Shown piece by piece: positions 59,395-64,000 of a stretch of 64,000 nt of DNA. A program made the translations under genes and the position numbers. The notes under the pieces were generated by a model. The model did not search any database, had not been told where the DNA came from, and saw only the letters and a program-made list of their open reading frames with translations. The first letter of the stretch is position 1. The number at the start of each line of letters is the position of its first letter. The DNA comes from Monomorium pharaonis (lineage: Eukaryota > Arthropoda > Insecta > Hymenoptera > Formicidae): NCBI RefSeq assembly GCF_013373865.1, contig NC_050468.1, forward strand, positions 4,095,456 to 4,159,455. Direction: 5' to 3'.

Positions 59395-60600
59395 CATATA
59401 ATATTCTATTCTTTCTTACACTTTTAACTTATAAACTAATTCTTTAATTTTTGGAAAAATAAACTAAAATGAAATTAAACAAAATTGTTTATAATAGAAA
59501 AAAACATTCTTTTACATAAAAATACTAAATGTATAAAAAATTAATAAGAGAGAGAGAGTCAGAAAACTCTCTTATTTATTTAATTTTATTATTAATTTTA
59601 TTATTTTTTGTAGTCGATCTATTTTTATTTTTGGTAGCTTTAGATCCTTGATCAGGGTTAATCTTGAAGCAGTACCGCTGTACTATTTCCAACATATTTG
59701 ACAACTCTGGAGGATATTGGAAACACATAACTTGATATGTACCGAAGACACATTGCCATGTTTGCATGAAAATTTTTAAAAAAGTTGTTTTTCAACAAAA
59801 ATTTGGAAACAATTGCCTGAAATTAGTTTTAATAATTCACAATTAGAAGTATATCGATATTCAAATTATTTAAGAAATTTTAGTAAAAATATTAAATTAA
59901 AACAATTTTTAATTAAAATAAAAATTTATTAGTTTATCGAGATAAAATTGTATAGATGTATTGTTAAATTTAATTGTTTCCACAATAACATAATTGTTAA
60001 AATTGAATATAGAGAGGTCAACTAAAAATTTGCAACTCTGTTTTATGTCACAAATGATACTTTTTTTAAGTATAGTTTATCTTTATCTAATATTTTTTTA
60101 TTATTATTTTAAAACATGTAAGATAAAAGTATGTTATCATGTTACGTTAAAAATCATGGAAAAATTACTTGAAATGGTAAATACATTTATATTTTTTATT
60201 ATTGTTGTCTTTTTCTTACAAACACTTAAACGAAGAAAATAAGTGTAAAAGCTTATACTAAAAAGCTTAAGTAAAATGATAATGATAGTATTGATTGGAA
60301 CAAAAGTTCGTAACATTTTTTTAAGTTTTAATTCAAATTTAAATTTAAGTTTAAATTCATAGACAATATTTACATATTTGTGCATAGGCTCAATGTATGT
60401 GCCATTGTATTCTATTTTTGTTATCTTTTAGTCAGCTTCATGATTTCATTCTCCATTCAAAAAACTTGAAAAATCTAATAAAACCTATTGAAAAAGCTAC
60501 AAACTTTTATTCCGACCCAATAATAGTATAATAATCTTACCAATCGACACAATACAGGGTGCATTTATTTGTAATATTCTAGTTATATTAATATTTTCAT
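59395..60600. other. AT-rich stretch without a recognisable gene
   Basis: Short open frames at 59576-59767, 59994-60242 and 60137-60385 have no recognisable motif. It is the 3' side of the minus-strand coding relic that follows. Confidence 0.5.
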
Positions 60601-60601
60601 T

Positions 60602-61306
60602 CTAAAATGAATTGAATGTAATTATATAAATATTATAAAATAAATTTGATAAAACTTCAAAATACGTACATCTTATAATTTTTACCTCGATATTGTAAAA
60701 CGTTTTTCCAAAATTCTCTTTAAAATATAATGCAAAAAACTGCAATGACTGGATACAATAGTCTTCATTATTATTTGATTGTAAATATTTGTTCTGAATT
60801 GCATATTCCACTATTTTTGTGGATTTTTCTTTCATAATTTTCGGTAAATCATCTAATTTTTTAGATGTAAGTTTAATCGAAGTGAAAGATAATACTTTCC
60901 AGTTTAAAAAGAATTGGAAACTTTTGTTTTATATCATTCATAGAAGGTGGTTTTTGAAAATTTTCCAAGAATTTGCGTTGCTCAACATAACAAGTTTCCA
61001 TCATATTTTGAAAAGAGTTTTTATCATAAGTATCTTTCCAAGAATCATTAGTATTTGTTGAAGTACTAGAAGAAGGTAAATCTTGATAATTGGAACAACC
61101 TGCCATTACATGAAATTTCCGCTTTTTAGTTTGAATTGTTTTTGATTTTTCTGTAGATTGTTTTTTATTCGTTTCATATAACAACAGCGTTCTTGAAGTT
61201 TGTGAAACATTGTACAAGATCCATCATTCAAAATATGTCCATCTTCATCTTTATCCATGAAAGTTTTAGCATATTTGTGTATCATTTCGGAAGCAATTTT
61301 TTTCAA
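60602..61306 (-). pseudogene. Uncharacterised TE-associated protein fragment, two frameshifts
   Basis: Three overlapping minus-strand frames continue one another. 61306-61106 contains HKYAKTFMDKDEDGHILNDG and FHKLQERCCYMKR. 61217-60873 contains FQNMMETCYVEQRKFLENFQ, then MNDIKQKFPILFK and FHFD. After a one-base shift near 60875, TSIKLTSKKLDDLPKI leads into 60835-60602 (KSTKIVEYAIQNKYL). The order (helical KRxxYLKR-like block, a ~70-residue gap, 'ME..Y..QR..', 'PILF...HF', 'L...L') matches an uncharacterised family I recall from insect and fish genomes, often multicopy. The Helitron-like sequence begins just upstream (61330), so the 5' end may be truncated by it. No function is known to me. 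Confidence 0.5.
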
Positions 61307-61329
61307 TATGAGTCTTTAAAAAAAAAATA

Positions 61330-62415
61330 TTTTTCAAATGATATTTTTTTGTAATTTTGACACAACGTTGAATTCGTATCCCGGATTGTTCTTATGGGGT
61401 CTGAAATTGGAAATACCGTGTTTCAAAAATGCTGGCCATAATTTTATTTAAAACAATTTTATTTAATGTTATTTTATTGTAATTTAGAAACAACGTTGTA
61501 TTCGTTAATGCGAGTTTTCTTATGGGGTCAGTTTTTTGTAATACCGGTTGTATCAAAAATGATAGTCATAATTAAAAAAAAAAAAAATTTTACAAATGAT
61601 ATTTTTAGGAAATTTTGACACAACGTTGTATTCGTAACATGGAGTGTTTTTATGGGATCTGATTTTGGAAATACCGTGTGTTACAAAAATGATGGACATA
61701 ATATTATTTTTATTTTTAAAAAATATTTTATAAATGTTTTTTTTTAATTTGACAAAAAGTTAAATTCGTAATCGGGAGTGTTTTTATGTATGCAAATACC
61801 GTGTGTTTTAAAAATGATGGGGAGAGACAGGGGGGGAAACAGGGAGAGACGGGGAGAGACCGGGAGAGACGGAGAGAAACGGGGAGAGACCGGGAGAGAC
61901 GAGAAGAGACCGGGAGAAACCGGGAGAGACCGGGAGAGACAGGGAGAGACGGGGAGAGACCGGGAGAGACCGGGAGAGACCGGGAGAGACGGAGAGAAAC
62001 GGGGAGAGACCGGGAGAGACGAGTAGAGACGGGGAGAGACCAGGAAAGACGGGGAGAGACCAGGAGTGACGGGGAGAGACCGGGAGAGGCGAAGAATGTT
62101 TCTATTGTGTTTAAATTAAGGTAATAAGAAAAATAAAAATGGTTGTTATTTTATTGAAAAAAAGGAACTTATTTAAAACAGTCTTTTGAATGGATTTCTA
62201 AATCCATGGCAGCTTTTAGAAAAAAAAGTTAGAAGTACGTGAATAAATGAATATTAGACTTATTAAAGATAGATAAATGCTTATTCAAAAATAAAATAAA
62301 AAGAGCAACAGTAAAGCAAGACTCTTGAAAGTTAAACAACGAAAGCAAAGAAAATTTGAAAAAAACGTAGCATAAGAATAGAGAGCCACAGCAACGCATG
62401 GCAGGGCATAGCTAG
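61330..62415 (+). mobile_element. Non-autonomous Helitron-like element with tandem repeats and 3' CTAG end
   Basis: Four units of about 110-125 bp share 'gacacaacgttgtattcgta' and 'ttatggggtctga', then 'ggaaataccgtgt' (61350-61810). A minisatellite follows, then an AT-rich part ending 'gccacagcaacgcatggc', 'agggcatag', CTAG, T (62412-62415). The terminal block is the hairpin-plus-CTAG arrangement typical of arthropod Helitrons. The 5' TC end was not fixed. Confidence 0.6.
61820..62092. repeat. Minisatellite, 11-bp unit (gggagagaccg)
   Basis: About 24 units of 'gggagagac(c/g)g' with small variants, purine-rich on the plus strand. Both open frames through it encode Gly-Arg-Glu-Arg type repeats and are artefacts. 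Confidence 0.95.
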
Positions 62416-62419
62416 TTGT

Positions 62420-62735
62420 TTATAAAATCATTAAAGATATGGGTATCAACTAAAAGCATTTTTTGTTAAAAAAATTCATAGCTTTTATAATCTACTTTCA
62501 AAATATTAGACAAAAAAATGTATTATGATTATTTCTTGTCATAAAGAAAGTCTAAATATTTATATTAAAAATTTTTTTTTTTCTGAAAAAAAAACTTATT
62601 TTTATATTAAAAATATGTATCAATCTAATTTTACAAAAATTTCAATATATTTAAAAATTATGTTGAAGAAACTAATTATTTTAACGGAAGAAAAAGTAGC
62701 TTCGTTAGAAATATTTTAATTAGAATATCTATTAT
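62420..62735. other. AT-rich spacer, no supported feature
   Basis: The open frame 62525-62719 is Lys/Ile/Phe-rich as expected by chance in such DNA. Confidence 0.5.
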
Positions 62736-62736
62736 A

Positions 62737-63146
62737 CAGGGTGTCCCAAAACATGTGGGTTAACACGCTCGTAAAAAGGTAAAAGGGATCAAGATGAATA
62801 TAAAAGTCCAATATTGTCTTGGGTTAAGTCCACCAATAATCGAGATATTAACGTATAGAATCTGCAAATAATCTAATTAATTTCTATCGTAATTGTGAAT
62901 AGTAAATAATAAAAGCTTATCATACATTTCCGATAGATTATTTTTCCGTGTTATGGCTCGAGCGGATCGAGTTCTTTACTCGGCGCGCTCTCATTCGCAT
63001 AATGTGAAAAATTAATACCTCGATTATTGGTGGAACCTAACTCAAGACCTAACCCAAGATCTAACCCACAATATTAAACTTTTATGTTCATCTCGATCCT
63101 TTCTATCTTTTTAGGAACGTTGACCCATATGTTTTAAAACACCCTG
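62737..63146. mobile_element. TA-flanked mariner-type MITE (CAGGGTGTCCCAAAACAT)
   Basis: Begins 'cagggtgtcccaaaacatgt' and ends 'atgttttaaaacaccctg', with TA on both sides. Arms of about 150 bp continue through 'ctcgattattggtgga' and its complement. 410 bp, no coding frame. Confidence 0.88.
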
Positions 63147-63345
63147 TATATGTTTTGTATTTGTTTTGACATTAACTATTATTTTAAAAAATTTTTGTAT
63201 TTCTTTCTATAAACCTATTTCTAATACCCTGTATGTTTTCACATATCTCAAACTTAAGAATCAAATTTTATTAAAGTTTTATTAAAAATAAAAATTAATC
63301 TTTCACATAAGTAAATTACAAGTAAAAATAAAAATATATAATAAA

Positions 63346-63999
63346 TTAAGGACTGCCACCATTTTTTTGCATTAAGATAATTTCGGGAGAGATAAGATCT
63401 TTACAACTAATAAATATTTTTGTATTATCCCCTATTGATATTTTTTCAAACAAACCATTAATTGAATTATAACAAATACTTATGTTATTACCAAAAAAGT
63501 GTAAGTTTTCAAATTTTAGGTCAATAATAAGATATTTAATTTCACACAGATTGTAATATCCAAAAGCATCTCTTTCGTATAACACAAAACTATTTTTCTT
63601 ATAAATTATACCTCTAAAGCTTACCGAAAAAGAAAAATAATATTGATTTTCATGAATCTCATGAATTTCATTTATTTCTTGAAATGTTATATTTTGTTCA
63701 AGAAGCCTAGCATCTTCTGATATAACTTTATTATAATATAAAGAATTTAACGAAGAATTATAAGCTTGTAAAAGTTGATGTTTTCGAGAGAGAGAAAAAA
63801 GGACATTTTTATAATTATTCGTATAACGAATAACCTGTTTAAAGTACTGATGTTTGTGCTTGAATCCTAAGGTCCATAAATGTCGTAGTGGGCCAAATTT
63901 TCTTAATAAATTATAAGCATAATGGATTAAATAATGATGTTTAAATCTTAATTTGTTAGATGAAAATAATATTTGACGAGCTTCTAAGTATTTTTCAAT
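63346..63999 (-). CDS. C-terminal part of an uncharacterised TE-type protein (5' end off the window)
   Basis: The minus-strand frame is open from the window edge to a stop at 63346, about 218 codons; the ATG at 63585 is internal. Near the start it reads LRFKHHYLIHYAYNLLRKFG, then PLRHLWTLGFKHKHQYFKQV, then a stretch ending SLSRKHQLL. This block (KxxHHxLxHY...GPLxxLW..xFxxKHxxxK.......LxxKHQ) is one I know from multicopy insect and fish proteins that look transposon-encoded. The distal 120 residues (YERDAFGYYNLCEIKYLIID and onward) form a plausible beta-rich tail. No membrane segment. It is intact in the window, so it could be active or recently inserted. Function unknown. Confidence 0.6.
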   Translation of the reverse strand: MEKYLEARQILFSSNKLRFKHHYLIHYAYNLLRKFGPLRHLWTLGFKHKHQYFKQVIRYTNNYKNVLFSLSRKHQLLQAYNSSLNSLYYNKVISEDARLLEQNITFQEINEIHEIHENQYYFSFSVSFRGIIYKKNSFVLYERDAFGYYNLCEIKYLIIDLKFENLHFFGNNISICYNSINGLFEKISIGDNTKIFISCKDLISPEIILMQKNGGSP

Positions 64000-64000
64000 C

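Noticed and set aside
61778..62124. Gly-Arg-Glu-Arg repeat protein
   Set aside because: An 11-bp minisatellite open in two frames; no start context or unique sequence.

Overview
This is a eukaryotic window, most likely an insect and plausibly an ant or another hymenopteran. It is strongly AT-rich, has no operons or bacterial-type gene density, carries long (GA/TC)n, (CA)n and (GCGT)n microsatellites, and is packed with transposable elements (TEs): an insect-type LINE, Penelope, piggyBac-like, hAT-like, mariner-like and Helitron-like sequences. The insect call is an inference from TE content; no host gene was recognised with certainty.

Layout. 1-3 kb: inverted 'gcaacaaatt' repeat arrays, a palindromic MITE and a minus-strand solo LTR. 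5.5-9 kb: a long foldback with a MITE inside it, a near-perfect 79-bp hairpin, a Penelope GIY-YIG endonuclease relic and a second small Penelope scrap. 9.1-10.1 kb: less AT-rich DNA with one candidate host first coding exon (9940-10035). 12-14.8 kb: repeat arrays with a Helitron-like 5' end and small palindromic elements. 15.4-22.5 kb: a dense nest of foldback elements. Two TTAA-flanked (piggyBac-type) elements sit 58 bp apart in one arm of an older foldback, and a third TTAA element next door carries a solo LTR. 22.8-24.1 kb: an element with internal tandem repeats and a tRNA-like segment. 24.6-29.8 kb: an almost full-length LINE (zinc finger, zinc knuckles, endonuclease, reverse transcriptase) and a short LINE-like insert, both embedded in (TC)n. 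30-31.5 kb: Helitron-like 3' ends. 33.8-37.1 kb: a second copy of the 6.2-kb MITE, a hAT BED-finger relic and a TTAA element with a nested MITE. 37.7-38.5 kb: tetranucleotide and minisatellite arrays. 38.5-48.3 kb: TTAA-type ends, a duplicated MITE junction and four large foldbacks. 49.9-50.8 kb: a 0.9-kb polypurine strand. 50.8-59.4 kb: more foldbacks, including a TTAA element and a hAT-type element with an 8-bp target duplication. 60.6-64 kb: minus-strand TE-type coding relics, a Helitron-like 3' end and a mariner-type MITE; a reading frame runs off the right edge.

Almost everything describable is mobile DNA, much of it non-autonomous and built as long inverted repeats. The clearest biology is (1) two LINE-type insertions sharing a (TC)n microsatellite target, (2) a nest in which an undamaged arm records the empty target sites of two TTAA insertions, and (3) a recurring foldback class ending TTAA-CCC that carries repeated CCATATTG-like motifs. 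The protein-coding TE relics (LINE, piggyBac, Penelope, hAT) are all broken. Boundaries of foldbacks were aligned by eye and are approximate unless a target duplication is stated.
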